Shown: positions 49,007-58,156 of the stretch, piece by piece
How positions within the stretch are numbered: the stretch's first letter is position 1
Layout of the letters: each line of letters opens with the position of its first letter
Source of the DNA: Helicobacter muridarum
GTDB taxonomy: Bacteria > Campylobacterota > Campylobacteria > Campylobacterales > Helicobacteraceae
Assembly (NCBI RefSeq): GCF_000765805.2
Contig: NZ_JRPD02000011.1
Span: 1 to 59,815, forward strand
Direction: 5' to 3'
Length of the DNA stretch: 59,815 nt
Notes under the pieces: generated by a model
Told to the model about the DNA's origin: nothing
Databases searched by the model: none
Seen by the model: the letters and a program-made list of their open reading frames with translations, nothing else
Program-made: the position numbers and the translations under genes

Positions 49007-49528
49007 ATGATAAATCTTCTTTTGTTTCTTACGGGATTACTTCTAGATACCGATATTAATTCTAATATGATGAATGGTTTTGAAGCATATGGAGATCTCA
49101 TGCAATTTTTCTGCGCTTTTTTGACATTTTTCCTATTTGTTAATAAAGATTACCTAGCTAGTGCTCAAATGATACTTGGCATGTGCATAGCACTAGGCAT
49201 AATGTATACTTCTAAATTGTTTTTTATCTACTTATCCAACCATGATCATATAGAGCTAGCAAGAATATCTCAAAGACCAAACAACGGATCATTTGATGGA
49301 TTTCCTAGCGGGCATTCAACAGGGAGCTTCCTTGCAGCAGGATTTATATGCAAGAAATATGGTTTTAAGATAGGTATATTTGCTATTATCATAGCTGCTT
49401 TAGTCGCTATATCACGCGTATATGCAGGTAAACACACTGTAATACAAGTCATTTGTGGATCAATACTTGGCTTCTTTGTAACCTATGCGCTAACTGATTC
49501 TAAGATATTTGCAAAATATCTTAGATAG
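49007..49528 (+). CDS. PAP2-superfamily membrane phosphatase
   Basis: 173 aa, five or six membrane helices. Motif 2 PSGHS (about 101-105) and motif 3 SRVYAGKH...VICG are intact, giving the catalytic His and phosphate-binding residues. Motif 1 keeps RP (ISQRP) but the usual Lys seven residues earlier is Glu. Possible substrates are lipid A phosphates, undecaprenyl pyrophosphate or phosphatidylglycerol phosphate; none can be chosen. No good ribosome site precedes the ATG. Confidence 0.78.
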   Translation: MINLLLFLTGLLLDTDINSNMMNGFEAYGDLMQFFCAFLTFFLFVNKDYLASAQMILGMCIALGIMYTSKLFFIYLSNHDHIELARISQRPNNGSFDGFPSGHSTGSFLAAGFICKKYGFKIGIFAIIIAALVAISRVYAGKHTVIQVICGSILGFFVTYALTDSKIFAKYLR

Positions 49529-49627
49529 ACAAAAAAACCAAACAAACAACCTATGAGTAAATGAATGCAGCTAACAAAAAATATCAGAAAATAAGAATAC
49601 ATACGATATAAAAACGTCTTAATGAAG

Positions 49628-49645
49628 TATAAAAATATTTTTATA
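49628..49645. repeat. 18-bp AT-only palindrome between convergent genes
   Basis: tataaaaatatttttata is a perfect palindrome lying between the convergent PAP2 and tpx genes. It could form a weak hairpin in either transcript. With no G-C pairs it is a poor terminator. Confidence 0.5.
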
Positions 49646-49726
49646 ATATATTTGGACTAATACTATGACAAGTTATATAACATGCCATAGTAAAAAATCA
49701 TATCATAGAGTTATATAGATAGAAAA

Positions 49727-50221
49727 TTACTTGATAGTAGCTAAAGCTTTACTGTAATCTGGCTCATTAGTAATCTCATCACAAATTTCTTGATACACTA
49801 TCTTACCTTCTGGATTAACTACTATAACAGCTCTAGTAAGCAATCCTTGTAAAGGTCCATCTTGCAATAACAAACCATAAATCTTACCAAATAATTTATC
49901 CCTGAAATCGCTTAACACTATCATATCATTGATTCCATCAGAACCGCAAAATCTACCAAGCGCAAAAGGTAGATCTACAGAAATAGAATAAACCTTTGTA
50001 TTAGCTAGCTTACTAGCTTTCTCATTAAAAACTCTTGTTTGGACTTGACATACTCCTGTATCAATACTAGGCATGACGCTAATAACTTGATATGAACCAT
50101 TTGAGCCACCAACTGTTTTTTCACTTAAGTCATTAGCTACAAGAGTTATAATTGGTGCATCTTGCCCAACATCTAGGGATTTTCCATATAGTTTTACCTG
50201 TGTTCCTTTAAAAGTAGGCAT
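49727..50221 (-). CDS. tpx: Thiol peroxidase Tpx
   Basis: Atypical 2-Cys peroxiredoxin that reduces peroxides with thioredoxin. Peroxidatic C58 is in PSIDTGVCQ and resolving C92 in LGRFCGSDG. Length 164. AAAAGGAATA precedes the ATG. It is downstream of the FliL pair on the same strand, but with its own AT-rich upstream region (93 bases). Confidence 0.95.
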   Translation of the reverse strand: MPTFKGTQVKLYGKSLDVGQDAPIITLVANDLSEKTVGGSNGSYQVISVMPSIDTGVCQVQTRVFNEKASKLANTKVYSISVDLPFALGRFCGSDGINDMIVLSDFRDKLFGKIYGLLLQDGPLQGLLTRAVIVVNPEGKIVYQEICDEITNEPDYSKALATIK

Positions 50222-50314
50222 ATTATTCCTTTTATAATATAAAGTCTTTGCTTAGTTTTTATAACATAGCTATTAAATTATAGCAAAAAAAAGAATTATC
50301 AAGCACCATATCAA

Positions 50315-50752
50315 TTAGGACTGTATAACAAAATCCCCAAAAGCAACACCCCTTACTTGCCCAGCTGTTAAGATTGCATTTACATTTGCTACAATAAAGT
50401 CTGCTAGCTCTTTTTTACCCGATGAACTCTGCAAGGTAGAAGCCTCAAATCCACTCACAGCTAAAATAATAATATGCCTAATAATATCTTCTTTAGCTGA
50501 CATTTCGGCTTGTAATTTAGATTCATCGAAGTATAAAGTTACCTTGAACTTTATAAATCCTCCTGACTTAATATCATCAGGTGTCGCGGACTTTAAATTA
50601 GAAATAATATCTTTTTCTATTGGATAATTAAATTTAGCTGTTTTATAAACATTATAATATGAACTCATATCATCTGCGCCTATAGCCATATGGATAAATC
50701 CAAGTAGCAAAAAAACCTCAACTAACTTACTAATACTTCCTCTTGACAACAT
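50315..50752 (-). CDS. Second FliL-type protein (FliL paralogue)
   Basis: 145 aa. The N-terminus is a signal peptide-like stretch (about 1-25, ending HMAIGA) rather than the cytosolic tail plus membrane anchor of FliL. The C-terminal 90 residues align with the neighbouring FliL: KSGGFIKFKVTLYF, then the VRGVAFGDFVIQS end against EAVVFPDFLIQP. It probably acts in the periplasm near the stator or as a FliL-ring partner; that is inference. AGAGGAT precedes the ATG, with a -10 box upstream, so it may be expressed separately from fliL. Confidence 0.75.
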   Translation of the reverse strand: MLSRGSISKLVEVFLLLGFIHMAIGADDMSSYYNVYKTAKFNYPIEKDIISNLKSATPDDIKSGGFIKFKVTLYFDESKLQAEMSAKEDIIRHIIILAVSGFEASTLQSSSGKKELADFIVANVNAILTAGQVRGVAFGDFVIQS

Positions 50753-50817
50753 TAATCTATCCTCTTCAGTCTTAATTTTAATTCATACCTAACACAGAAT
50801 TTCACATTCAAATTAGC

Positions 50818-50823
50818 ATTATA
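50818..50823 (-). promoter_or_regulatory. -10 box upstream of the FliL paralogue
   Basis: TATAAT on the minus strand, 66 bases upstream of the paralogue ATG, within the 113-base gap after fliL. Confidence 0.4.
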
Positions 50824-50865
50824 TTGCTACACACTTAAATAAGAAATCATACAATCATAGTTGGT

Positions 50866-51417
50866 TTAAGGCTGAATAAGAAAATCGGGAAAAACCACAG
50901 CTTCTATTCTGCCATCAACAAGAATTCCATTGAGACTACTTCTAATTTGGTTTGCTAGAGTGATCCTGCCCTGCTGCCCTTGTAAATCAGCGGCAGTAAA
51001 CTTGGATACCTCGTCCATTATAACTTGGGATATAACAGCTTGCTTATCTCCAATTTCCTTAGCCATACTCTTGTCAGATGGTATAAAGCTTACATTAAGC
51101 TTAACAAATCCGCCTCTAGTCGAAGTTTGATCAGGAGACTTAAGATTCACAATTAATTCTTTTTCTAACGGAATTATTGCTGATGGATTTCTATATGCTT
51201 CATTTTGCGCTAATGCTTGTTGATCTTCTGTTAAATTATGTATTGGCATGCTTTTACTATCACCATGCCCTCCATGATCATCTTCATCACCGCCACCAAA
51301 TATTAACCAACCTGCTACACCGCCTATTAATAATATAAATACAACAGCACCTATTATAATAAACAATGTTGCCTTGCTTTTCTTTGGCTCGGCTGCTGGC
51401 TTTTCTTCTTCTGCCAT
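50866..51417 (-). CDS. fliL: Flagellar basal body-associated protein FliL
   Basis: Membrane protein surrounding the MotAB stator and supporting torque. Short charged cytosolic tail (1-15), one membrane helix (about 17-42), an Asp/His/Gly-rich linker (GGGDEDDHGGHGD), and the periplasmic stomatin-like domain ending VVFPDFLIQP. 183 aa, as in Helicobacter. AAGGAGCAAAT precedes the ATG. It follows rsmD by 15 bases, the order seen in H. pylori. Confidence 0.92.
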   Translation of the reverse strand: MAEEEKPAAEPKKSKATLFIIIGAVVFILLIGGVAGWLIFGGGDEDDHGGHGDSKSMPIHNLTEDQQALAQNEAYRNPSAIIPLEKELIVNLKSPDQTSTRGGFVKLNVSFIPSDKSMAKEIGDKQAVISQVIMDEVSKFTAADLQGQQGRITLANQIRSSLNGILVDGRIEAVVFPDFLIQP

Positions 51418-51432
51418 ATTTGCTCCTTAAAT

Positions 51433-52146
51433 TTAATGTTTAAAATAAATCAAAGTAGTTTTACCAAACTTAGAAATCTTAGAAATATGAAAATTAGCTA
51501 TATTCTCATAAATGGGATAATTACTCATTAATTCTATAATTAATATATGGATTTTGTGTAAAAAGGCATTGCTAAATGTTTGCATAAAAAATAAAATATT
51601 ATCATACACATTGCTACTATCATGGGTATTAGATGGAAAAGGCGGATCTAAATACATAACTATATGCTCAGATAAATTACTTAAATCTTCCAAAATACTA
51701 GATGAATCAAAAAAATCAATAGAATAAGATTCTATTTGTTGCCCAGATTGTAATGATAATGTAGATTGTGATTTTAATATCTTCATGTCATTTTTGTGAT
51801 TTGTGCTAGCATTCTCTCTACACCTAAATAATCTAAGATTTTCTTGAAGATTATTATATGCTATTAAATCTTTCTCAAAAAATATAGCTTTCTTAGCACC
51901 TCTTGATATAGCCTCAAAGCCCATTTGCCCACTTCCAGCAAAACACTCAATAAATATACAATTTGGAATTATATCCTGCATAGAATCAAAAAATGATTTT
52001 TTCACTAATGCTTTTGTGGGTCGTGTTGTTATGTTAGAGTGCATATAAAGCCGCTTACCTTTATATCTCCCACCCGTAATATTGAAAGAGGACTTAGACT
52101 CTTTTTTGTGTTGTTTGTTTATCATCTCTATTGAACTAGAACACAT
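51433..52146 (-). CDS. rsmD: 16S rRNA (guanine966-N2)-methyltransferase RsmD
   Basis: SAM enzyme for G966 of 16S rRNA. The N-terminal FNITGGRYKGKRL and TRPTKALVKKSFFD segments, the SAM loop FIECFAGSGQMGFEA, and the catalytic LDPPFPSN (NPPY-type) motif are present. Length 237 with a polar loop near 110-130. The start may be at codon 1 or at the ATG eight codons in; both ribosome sites are weak. Confidence 0.92.
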   Translation of the reverse strand: MCSSSIEMINKQHKKESKSSFNITGGRYKGKRLYMHSNITTRPTKALVKKSFFDSMQDIIPNCIFIECFAGSGQMGFEAISRGAKKAIFFEKDLIAYNNLQENLRLFRCRENASTNHKNDMKILKSQSTLSLQSGQQIESYSIDFFDSSSILEDLSNLSEHIVMYLDPPFPSNTHDSSNVYDNILFFMQTFSNAFLHKIHILIIELMSNYPIYENIANFHISKISKFGKTTLIYFKH

Positions 52147-52205
52147 AAATAATCTCTTGGCTGTGGTTTAACTCGGCATTATAGCCAAAAATTACAAAAT
52201 TATAG

Positions 52206-52211
52206 TATAAT
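52206..52211 (+). promoter_or_regulatory. -10 box for trpA-like gene
   Basis: TATAAT in tatagtataatcc, predicted start of transcription about 52218 and a leader of about 40 bases. Confidence 0.5.
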
Positions 52212-52219
52212 CCAGGCTT

Positions 52220-52235
52220 TATTGCCTAGGCAATA
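52220..52235. promoter_or_regulatory. 16-bp perfect palindrome at the trpA-like promoter
   Basis: tattgcctaggcaata is perfectly self-complementary and begins about two bases after the expected transcription start. Its GC-rich centre stands out from the AT-rich surroundings. The position is typical for a repressor operator; it could also affect divergent rsmD, 74 bases away. Confidence 0.6.
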
Positions 52236-52257
52236 CAATTCATAATTAAGGTTTCTT

Positions 52258-53022
52258 ATGCAAAGATTGGAGCTAATGGGGCATGTTGTAGCTGGTTATC
52301 CTGATATGAAAACTTGCTTATGCGCTGGTACAGGTATTTGTAGCGGAGGTGCAAATTTTCTTGAAGTTCAGTTTCCATTCTCTGATGGCAATGCAGATGG
52401 CAGCATAATTCAACAAGCTAGCGATTACAGCATTAAACACAATTTCGAGCCCAAAAATGGTTTTATGATTATTAGGACATTGGTAAAAAATACGGCAAAG
52501 AATATTCTAGCTATGACTTATGCCAATATTGTATTTCAATACGGCATATATGAGTTTGTAAAAGAACTAAAAGAATGTGGTGCTTATGGGCTTATTGTTC
52601 CAGATTTTTGTTTTAATCAAGATGATTTTGGACTCCGAGAAGCTTGCCTGCAAGAGGAAATTCACTTTATTGAAATAATCACACCAATTACTCCCGCTAA
52701 GAGAATAAGAAGCATAGCAAGATATACTAATGCTCCATTTGTATATGCTGTAGCAAGGAACGGAATCACAGGTGATAAAACTAAAATTAGTCAAAATGTG
52801 CTTGATTATATAAAAGAGGCAAATGAAATTTGTGAACAAGAATCAAAACATATCATGCTAGGATTCGGTATTAATGATTCAAATCAATTGCGTATACTAG
52901 ATGGTAAAATATATGGTGTAGTAGCTGGGAGCTACTTTCTCAACATTATCAATGAAAATAAAGATTCTAATGATTTAGTGGCAGTTATGAAAGAAGCAAC
53001 GCGTAAATTACTAGATTATTAG
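52258..53022 (+). CDS. trpA: Tryptophan synthase alpha-subunit-like protein (orphan)
   Basis: TIM-barrel, 254 aa. Catalytic acids seem kept: E36 (NFLEVQFPF) and D47 (SDGNADGS) match E. coli Glu49/Asp60. AVARNGITGDKT, GFGINDSNQLR and VAGSYF match the phosphate-binding loops. The surroundings diverge from normal TrpA (Q instead of G in LEVQFPF, GSIIQ instead of GPxIQ). No trpB or other trp gene is adjacent, so it may make indole from indole-glycerol phosphate alone or use another substrate. Promoter and palindromic candidate operator lie directly upstream. Confidence 0.82.
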   Translation: MQRLELMGHVVAGYPDMKTCLCAGTGICSGGANFLEVQFPFSDGNADGSIIQQASDYSIKHNFEPKNGFMIIRTLVKNTAKNILAMTYANIVFQYGIYEFVKELKECGAYGLIVPDFCFNQDDFGLREACLQEEIHFIEIITPITPAKRIRSIARYTNAPFVYAVARNGITGDKTKISQNVLDYIKEANEICEQESKHIMLGFGINDSNQLRILDGKIYGVVAGSYFLNIINENKDSNDLVAVMKEATRKLLDY

Positions 53023-53065
53023 AATCCAAAATAAACAATATCAAACATTATTATAAGGAAATACC

Positions 53066-54250
53066 ATGAAATTCGAACCCAAATTTAACACCGGATTTGA
53101 AACAAATGCTATTCACATTGACGAAAAGCCAAATATATATGGACATATCAGTGCTGATGTAGTTACACCAATACATCTAAGTAGCACCTTTGCAAAACCA
53201 GACTATGAAAGCACATGTCTTGGGTATAGCTACTCAAGATTATCGAATCCAACTAGAGAAGTTATGGAATCAAAACTAGGAAGTCTAGAAAACGCAAAGC
53301 ATACAATATGCTATGCTAGTGGTCAGGCTGCTGAAGTAGCAGTTATATTAAGCTTCTTAAAGGCAGGCGATGGAATCTTGTGCTTTGATGACATCTATGG
53401 AGGAACTAGGAGGCTCCTATCTCAAGTATTTGATAGCTTTGGAATCACAACTCATTTCGTTGATATGAGAGATATAAGCTCTCTAGAAAAACACTACAAT
53501 CCATCAATAAAAATGATATTGGCAGAGACTCCAACTAATCCATTTCTTACATTATGCGATATGCAGGCTTTAGCAGATTTCGCTAAAAAACGCAATATTA
53601 TAAGTGTCATTGATAATACTTTTGCTACCCCATATATACAAAAGCCGCTAGATTTAGGCATTGATATTGTTGTGCATAGTATGACAAAATATATTAATGG
53701 ACATAGTGATAGCATTGCTGGGGCAGTGTGTTTAAATGAAGATTCTTTATATGAAAAGCTACGTTTTGTAAGTAACTCAACAGGTATGGTGTTATCCCCT
53801 ATGGATTCCTATCTAAATATTCGCGGAATAAAGACATTAGCATTACGTATGCAAAAGCATTGTGATAATGCATTAGAGATTGCTAAATTCTTAGAATCAC
53901 ATGACAAAGTAGAAAAAGTTTTATATCCGGGATTAACAAGTTTTCCACAACATGAACTAGCTAAAAAGCAAATGAAAAATGGCTTTGGTGGCGTAGTGGC
54001 TGTATATATTAAGGCTAATTATGATGAGATGAAAATATTTGCTAAGAATCTTGAATTATTTAATCTTGCAGAAAGTCTAGGTGGAGTAGAAAGTCTATAT
54101 GGAGCACCATACTTTATGAGTCATGGTAGCGTTGATGTTGAAATTAAAAAACAGATGAATATAACTAAAAATCTATTACGCTTAAGCGTTGGACTTGAGA
54201 ATGTAGAAGATTTGAAAAAGGCACTTGATAACGCTCTAAGATCGATTTAG
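53066..54250 (+). CDS. metB: Cystathionine gamma-synthase/gamma-lyase family enzyme
   Basis: PLP enzyme of transsulfuration, 394 aa. PLP lysine K208 in HSMTKYINGHSD, the SxSxxNPT-type SRLSNPTREVME, and YASGQAAEVAV and ETPTNPFL motifs. Family members do either synthase or lyase chemistry; the sequence alone does not decide. AAGGAAATACC precedes the ATG. It lies 43 bases after the trpA-like gene and may share its transcript. Confidence 0.9.
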   Translation: MKFEPKFNTGFETNAIHIDEKPNIYGHISADVVTPIHLSSTFAKPDYESTCLGYSYSRLSNPTREVMESKLGSLENAKHTICYASGQAAEVAVILSFLKAGDGILCFDDIYGGTRRLLSQVFDSFGITTHFVDMRDISSLEKHYNPSIKMILAETPTNPFLTLCDMQALADFAKKRNIISVIDNTFATPYIQKPLDLGIDIVVHSMTKYINGHSDSIAGAVCLNEDSLYEKLRFVSNSTGMVLSPMDSYLNIRGIKTLALRMQKHCDNALEIAKFLESHDKVEKVLYPGLTSFPQHELAKKQMKNGFGGVVAVYIKANYDEMKIFAKNLELFNLAESLGGVESLYGAPYFMSHGSVDVEIKKQMNITKNLLRLSVGLENVEDLKKALDNALRSI

Positions 54251-54284
54251 ATTCTATTATCAAGTAAATTAAGGAATCAAAAAC

Positions 54285-54686
54285 TTGAGAATAATAGCAC
54301 TAATCTCTATTTGTATTTCAATAGTTGCTTTGATGTGTGCATGTAGTAGGAAAGATGTAATCTCTCTTGGAACAATGGATTACTACAAGCCACTTAAATC
54401 ATCTAAGTTGCGCGATATTCCAAATAAACCAATAAACGAAATAGCCAGAATTTGCAATAACTATTCAATATTCACAAAAAATAAAATCTATGAAACTATG
54501 ACATTAGAAAATCTATTGAAAAAAGCTATAATGGAATCAAACAAAGAGGTTTTTCATAATGTAGCAATTTGGCAAAAAAGCTGGAATATCATGTATTTAT
54601 TTGGGCAAAAATGCCTTATACTAGGAGAAATTAAAAGCTTAGTAACAGAAGAAACAAATAGGCTAGATAGTGACTATACAGAGTGA
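54285..54686 (+). CDS. Small putative lipoprotein
   Basis: 133 aa. TTG start with AAGGA eight bases upstream. Hydrophobic signal (about 3-18) ending MCAC, a plausible but not ideal lipobox with lipidated C20. The mature part is basic and has two more Cys. No family recognised. First of three small envelope genes in tandem after metB. Confidence 0.6.
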   Translation: MRIIALISICISIVALMCACSRKDVISLGTMDYYKPLKSSKLRDIPNKPINEIARICNNYSIFTKNKIYETMTLENLLKKAIMESNKEVFHNVAIWQKSWNIMYLFGQKCLILGEIKSLVTEETNRLDSDYTE

Positions 54687-54690
54687 AGCT

Positions 54691-55281
54691 ATGCAAATAA
54701 GAATCATAAATCCAAGAATTAGCATAAATATTATTTCCTTAAGAATCTCAACAGCAAAAAATTCAAATCCACAAACAAAATATATAAAAATCCATAATAG
54801 ATTGAATTTTAGTTTTATTTGGCATTATTTAATATTTATGTTATACATAGCAATTTGTGTTGGTTGTTACCAACCAGTGGCTACATTCGAAAGCATAGGT
54901 CTAAGAAGTGATAGTAAGCTTATAACTAATAACAATATTAAAAAAGAAAAATCTAATTTAGACCATAATAAAGACATAAAAATAACATTATCAGATAGGC
55001 AAAATAAAGATGGAAATGAACAATCTAGCAAAAACCCTGCTACACAAACAAAGACAGAGTTAAACCAACAATATCCATTCATATTCTATAAAGAATGCAA
55101 TAAAAGCGGATTTATATGGCTATATGAATGCCAAAGGTTAGGAATCGAATCAATTTATGATGCTTTCAAATTAGAAATACCACAAACTAAATATCTACAT
55201 AATATTACGATGTTTTATCATGTTAAAGAATCTTTCATTCGATATGAGGTGCTACATAATGGTCAAAATACAAATCAATAA
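54691..55281 (+). CDS. Hypothetical envelope protein with hydrophobic segment and VGC motif
   Basis: About 196 aa from the ATG four bases after the previous stop. A hydrophobic stretch (about residues 42-60) ends in CVGCYQP, which looks like a lipobox; an ATG directly before it (54838) would give a shorter lipoprotein. A Lys/Asn/Gln-rich linker follows, then a domain with FYKECNKSGFIWLYECQRLG. No family recognised. Its end overlaps the next gene by 23 bases. Confidence 0.55.
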   Translation: MQIRIINPRISINIISLRISTAKNSNPQTKYIKIHNRLNFSFIWHYLIFMLYIAICVGCYQPVATFESIGLRSDSKLITNNNIKKEKSNLDHNKDIKITLSDRQNKDGNEQSSKNPATQTKTELNQQYPFIFYKECNKSGFIWLYECQRLGIESIYDAFKLEIPQTKYLHNITMFYHVKESFIRYEVLHNGQNTNQ

Positions 55282-55699
55282 AAAATCCAAATATAACAAA
55301 TTAAATATAGAAGTTAAAAGTATCTTTAGAATTATCATAGTGTTATTTGTTGTAATATGTAACTTGGGTTTTGATGCCAAATTCAAAAATGACAACAGTG
55401 AAGAATCAATCAAGGAAGCAATCAAAACAGCAGTTGATGATGCAGTAGAATTTTCTCTTAAAATTAAAAAACGCGCAAATGAAATGAGTGAAGACGTAAG
55501 AAAAAATTTCATTAGCGAAATAAAAGCTAGATATAAGGAAAACACCAAGAATATAAGCTTAGATAAGCTTAAGAAATATGAGCAAGAAACACTCAAAGCG
55601 TTAAAAAATAAGATAGACAACATGAGCGATTCTGCAAAACAAGAATATGGAATTACAAAGGAATGGCTAGAAAAGCTATACAAAGAGGTTATAGATTAG
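55259..55699 (+). CDS. Hypothetical helical exported protein
   Basis: About 146 aa from the ATG at 55259 (GAGG upstream); the frame is open to an earlier ATG at 55220. Basic N-terminus, one hydrophobic segment (signal or anchor, about 21-36), then about 100 residues of amphipathic helix with regular Lys/Glu spacing. No family recognised. Coupled to the previous gene by overlap, so the three genes probably form one unit. Confidence 0.6.
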   Translation: MVKIQINKKSKYNKLNIEVKSIFRIIIVLFVVICNLGFDAKFKNDNSEESIKEAIKTAVDDAVEFSLKIKKRANEMSEDVRKNFISEIKARYKENTKNISLDKLKKYEQETLKALKNKIDNMSDSAKQEYGITKEWLEKLYKEVID

Positions 55700-56152
55700 A
55701 AATTATAATGTATTGCATATTACATATATAAAGTATTTAAATTGCCTTGTATAGCTTTGTTTTTTCATTTGAGCTAGATAATCTTATAGTGGATTCTAGA
55801 CTTATCATATCAGAAATAAGTAAGAAGTCTTATCACCATTTAAATTACAAGCAATTAAATTTTTATTTGTGCTACTTTAAAATACACTTTATTAGATAGG
55901 ACAGATTCTAATATGCTTAATGGTTGATTAATAATCTTACTATCTCTTGCATTGCATATCTTTAAGCAAAAATCTCAAACTTCTATTTCATTGGCAAAAA
56001 ATTTCACATTTATATGGCTTTGCGTTCAATAGTGTATATATGTAAAGCTTATAAATAATAATCCAAATCAATTTTAAACTCGCTTATAGCACTTTGTTTA
56101 AAGGTGTATAGGATTCCTTAAATAAAAACTACAGAATACTACTTACACATAA
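55700..56152. other. Intergenic region between the hypothetical trio and folE
   Basis: About 450 bases between converging genes, AT-rich. No gene, terminator stem or RNA was recognised. Confidence 0.45.
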
Positions 56153-56728
56153 TTAACTACTTATAAGCTGCATAAACTCTGCTCTAGTGCGAGAATCTCT
56201 CTTAAAAAGTCCACGCACAGCAGAAGTAACCACTCGCGCTTTCTGTTTCTGAACACCGCGCATAGCCATGCACAAATGAAGTGCTTCACACACGACCATT
56301 GTTCCCTTTGGGTTTAATGTCTGCATTATCGTATCTGCAATCTGGGTTGTTAGATTCTCTTGTATCTGCAATCTTCTAGCAAAAATCTCAACAAGCTCTG
56401 CTATATTAGATATACCAACTAAGCGTTTATCAGGTATATATCCAACAGAAATCTCTCCAAAAAATGGCAATAGATGATGCTCACACATAGAATAAAATTC
56501 TATATTTTTCACAATCACCATTTCATCACAAGCACCATCGCTAAATACCGAGTCTAGAACCTCGCTTGGATTTCTTTCATAACCCTTATATAAAAAGCTA
56601 TTTAGCTCTAATATACGTTTAGCACTATTTGATAACCCCTCGCGATTTGGATTCTCATTAATATGTCTAAATAGAGAATATAAATATTGCGATGTGATTT
56701 TTTCCATATCTGTATCATTTTGGCACAT
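56153..56728 (-). CDS. folE: GTP cyclohydrolase I
   Basis: First step of folate (and queuosine) synthesis, GTP to dihydroneopterin triphosphate. Zinc and active-site motif CEHHLLPFFG, then SVGYIPDKRLVGISN, LTTQIADTI and the CLAMRGV-type segment LCMAMRGVQK. The start is set by AGGA eight bases before the ATG at 56728; an ATG five codons upstream has no site. Length about 191. Confidence 0.94.
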   Translation of the reverse strand: MCQNDTDMEKITSQYLYSLFRHINENPNREGLSNSAKRILELNSFLYKGYERNPSEVLDSVFSDGACDEMVIVKNIEFYSMCEHHLLPFFGEISVGYIPDKRLVGISNIAELVEIFARRLQIQENLTTQIADTIMQTLNPKGTMVVCEALHLCMAMRGVQKQKARVVTSAVRGLFKRDSRTRAEFMQLISS

Positions 56729-56840
56729 ATTTAGAATCCTCATATAAATGAAACTTTAATATGATTTTACTATGTTCTTTGAATTATAGAAATGTATTTA
56801 TCAAGTAATTTGTAAGCTAGGCTAATTTAGTAAAGTTTTT

Positions 56841-56846
56841 TATAAT
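56841..56846 (+). promoter_or_regulatory. -10 box for ddl
   Basis: TATAAT 43 bases before the ddl start, in the divergent gap with folE. Confidence 0.5.
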
Positions 56847-56888
56847 GTGTAGTAAAATGCTAAGAGAATTTTCTAATAAGGAGTCAAA

Positions 56889-57932
56889 TTGAGATTAAGT
56901 GTAGTATTTGGTGGCATTAGCTATGAGCATGAGATTAGCATTGTAAGTGCTATAGCACTATATCAAAAACTAAAAACAAAGATTGAATATTATATTTTCT
57001 TAGATTATAACCACAATTTCTATCTTATTGAGTCAAGCAACATGAAATCAAAATATTTTAGTTCAGGCGATTACACAAAATCACAACAAATCGATATTGG
57101 CAAAAATGGATTCTACACTAAAGGCATACTAGGCAAGAGAAAACTACTAGATATTGGTGTGCTACTTAATCTTATACATGGAGCAGACGGAGAAGACGGT
57201 GTGCTAGCCGGGTTATTTGAATTTTATGATATTCCATTTATTGGACCACGTATTGAGGCTAGCACTATAAGCTACAATAAACATCTAACAAAGTTATATG
57301 CAAATAGAATAGGCATAGCAACACTGCCTTTTATCTTACATAGAATGAGTGAAAATCTTCCCAATATTCAAGACTTTCCTGTAATAGTAAAGCCTGCACG
57401 ATTGGGAAGCTCTATTGGTATTACCGTAGTGCAAGATAGAAATAATTTAGAATATGCCCTAGATGTTGCATATGAATTTGATGATGAATTAATTATTGAA
57501 ACATTTATTAGCGGAATCAAAGAATATAATATTGCTGGAGCAAAAATTGATAATGAATTTATACTATCTATTATCGAAGAGCCAAGTAAAAAAGATCTAC
57601 TAGATTTCAATGACAAATATTTAGACTTTTCACGCACGCAAAAGATAGTAAGCGCACAAATTTCACCTAGTATTGAGCATGATATAAAAAGTGCTTTTAA
57701 AAAGATTTACTCACATGTATTTGAAGGTGCATTAATTCGCTGCGATTTCTTTATGCATAACGATAAACTTTATTTAAATGAAATAAATCCAGTGCCAGGC
57801 AGTATGGCAAACTATCTCTTCGAGGATTTTTGGTCAGTCATAGAAAAATTATGCTTAGGGCTACCGACTAAGAAGAAAATTATCAACAACTATCAATATA
57901 TCGATAGGATTCATCACGCAAAGGGAAAATAG
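56889..57932 (+). CDS. ddl: D-alanine--D-alanine ligase
   Basis: ATP-grasp ligase making D-Ala-D-Ala for peptidoglycan. TTG start five bases after AAGGAG. N-terminal VVFGGISYEHEISIVSA with the HE motif, HGADGEDGVLAGLFE, central PVIVKPARLGSSIGI, and the metal-binding LNEINPVPGSM. 347 aa, as in Helicobacter Ddl. Confidence 0.95.
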   Translation: MRLSVVFGGISYEHEISIVSAIALYQKLKTKIEYYIFLDYNHNFYLIESSNMKSKYFSSGDYTKSQQIDIGKNGFYTKGILGKRKLLDIGVLLNLIHGADGEDGVLAGLFEFYDIPFIGPRIEASTISYNKHLTKLYANRIGIATLPFILHRMSENLPNIQDFPVIVKPARLGSSIGITVVQDRNNLEYALDVAYEFDDELIIETFISGIKEYNIAGAKIDNEFILSIIEEPSKKDLLDFNDKYLDFSRTQKIVSAQISPSIEHDIKSAFKKIYSHVFEGALIRCDFFMHNDKLYLNEINPVPGSMANYLFEDFWSVIEKLCLGLPTKKKIINNYQYIDRIHHAKGK

Positions 57933-58156
57933 ACAAATTATAATAAAATAATATAGTCCTACAAACAACTCTTATATTAATTATAAGACTAATTACTATA
58001 ATTGTGTAAAATATAAAATGCACAGTTATTTACTCTCATTACCAGTAAAAGCTAAATTTATATCGCATATTTGATTGATTATGAGAAATGTAAAAAAAAT
58101 TTAGATAGAATGAAACTATTATTAACTCATAGCAATATAAATACAAAGGAAAGATA

